From the NCBI RefSeq assembly GCF_027943255.1, contig NC_072895.1, forward strand, positions 43,498,001-43,562,000: 64,000 bases of DNA, given 5' to 3'. Positions 63,625 to 64,000 of this stretch are shown here, in pieces (position 1 is the first letter of the stretch; each line of letters begins with the position of its first letter). Both the position numbers and the translations under genes were made by a program. The DNA is from Anastrepha obliqua (Eukaryota; Arthropoda; Insecta; Diptera; Tephritidae). The notes below the pieces were generated by a model. The model ran no database searches and was not told where the DNA came from. It saw only the letters and a list, made by a program, of their open reading frames with translations.

Positions 63625-64000
63625 CAAGGTGGATGTGTAAAAGTTTTGGGACGTTGACCGACAGGAAAAGCGCACAAGAATTTATTAATAAATTCGACGG
63701 ACTGAAATATTTAATACCGGCGCCAAGTTTTCTATCCTTCCATGCTGCTAATGATACGAAGACCACAAACTTCCAATAACTGATAGCAGAATTGATGACA
63801 AAGTATGACTAGCAATAGTGGGACAGAACTACAAAGTGGAACAAAAGCCAATACTACCACCTGAGCTATTGGTATGGAGGTAAACGAAGACAAGAGGAAG
63901 TAATCACCATTATCAATTAAACAGTCAGTAAACTCACTTCTCCGCACCCACATACGAGTATACTGACTCTTGTCAGTTTTAATTTTGAAGTGGTTAAGTA
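63625..64000. other. no feature recognised
   Basis: Mixed-composition DNA to the window edge. No motif identified. Confidence 0.45.

Noticed and set aside
1..64000. LTR retrotransposons, CRISPR arrays, operons, rRNA
   Set aside because: No long direct repeats bracketing gag-pol-like frames, no regularly spaced short repeats and no prokaryotic gene organisation were seen. The gene structure is intron-containing and eukaryotic.

Overview
The window is animal nuclear DNA, most likely from a higher (schizophoran) fly and plausibly a tephritid fruit fly. That is inference from three things: a four-exon gene of the fly-expanded DUF1091 secreted-protein family, many mariner, maT-like (DD37D) and rosa-like (DD41D) transposons, and AT-rich non-coding DNA with dipteran-style simple repeats. 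No bacterial gene, operon, rRNA, true tRNA gene or CRISPR array was seen.

Host genes. One host gene is well supported. It lies on the + strand from 29267 to 37183, and open-reading-frame inspection alone misses it because it is split into four short phase-0 exons (29267-29347, 30671-30823, 34434-34601, 37022-37183). They join into a 187-residue secreted DUF1091 protein with a signal peptide. All three introns are loaded with transposons: a TTAA-flanked MITE in intron 1; a TA-flanked MITE, a Tc1-like relic, an RTE LINE tail, a SINE and a mariner relic in intron 2; a nearly intact mariner and a second TA-flanked MITE in intron 3. A 49-codon ORF with a TATA box (39735 to 39586, minus) is a weaker candidate gene.

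Transposons make up most of what can be named. Cut-and-paste elements include two mauritiana-type mariners with intact transposase ORFs (10867-12152 and 58328-59612), an internally deleted sister of the first (43727-44251), two mellifera-type mariners with light damage (19128-20379, 34693-35978), many mariner relics, DD37D and DD41D relics, a Tc1-like relic, a pogo/Tigger-like relic carrying younger insertions, three copies of a short TA-flanked MITE, and a 1.7-kb element with long inverted repeats and a cysteine-rich ORF (41807-43549). Retroelements are non-LTR only: RTE-like, jockey-like, and RNase H-bearing I/R1-type LINEs, all truncated or broken. No LTR retrotransposon was seen.

The most distinctive feature is a dispersed tRNA-derived SINE family, with about eleven full or partial copies in both orientations. 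It has A and B boxes, a shared body of about 320 bp, variable AT-rich tails, target-site duplications and one clear SINE-into-SINE insertion. A second unclassified AT-rich repeat contains a foldback hairpin and has twice been a mariner landing site.

The rest (roughly 0.15-3 kb, 8.4-10.9 kb, 13.6-14.9 kb, 21.7-23.8 kb, 37.2-40.6 kb, 44.3-45.5 kb, 47.9-49.6 kb, 51.5-53.2 kb, 55.4-57.7 kb, 60.3-63 kb) shows no coding signal I can support.
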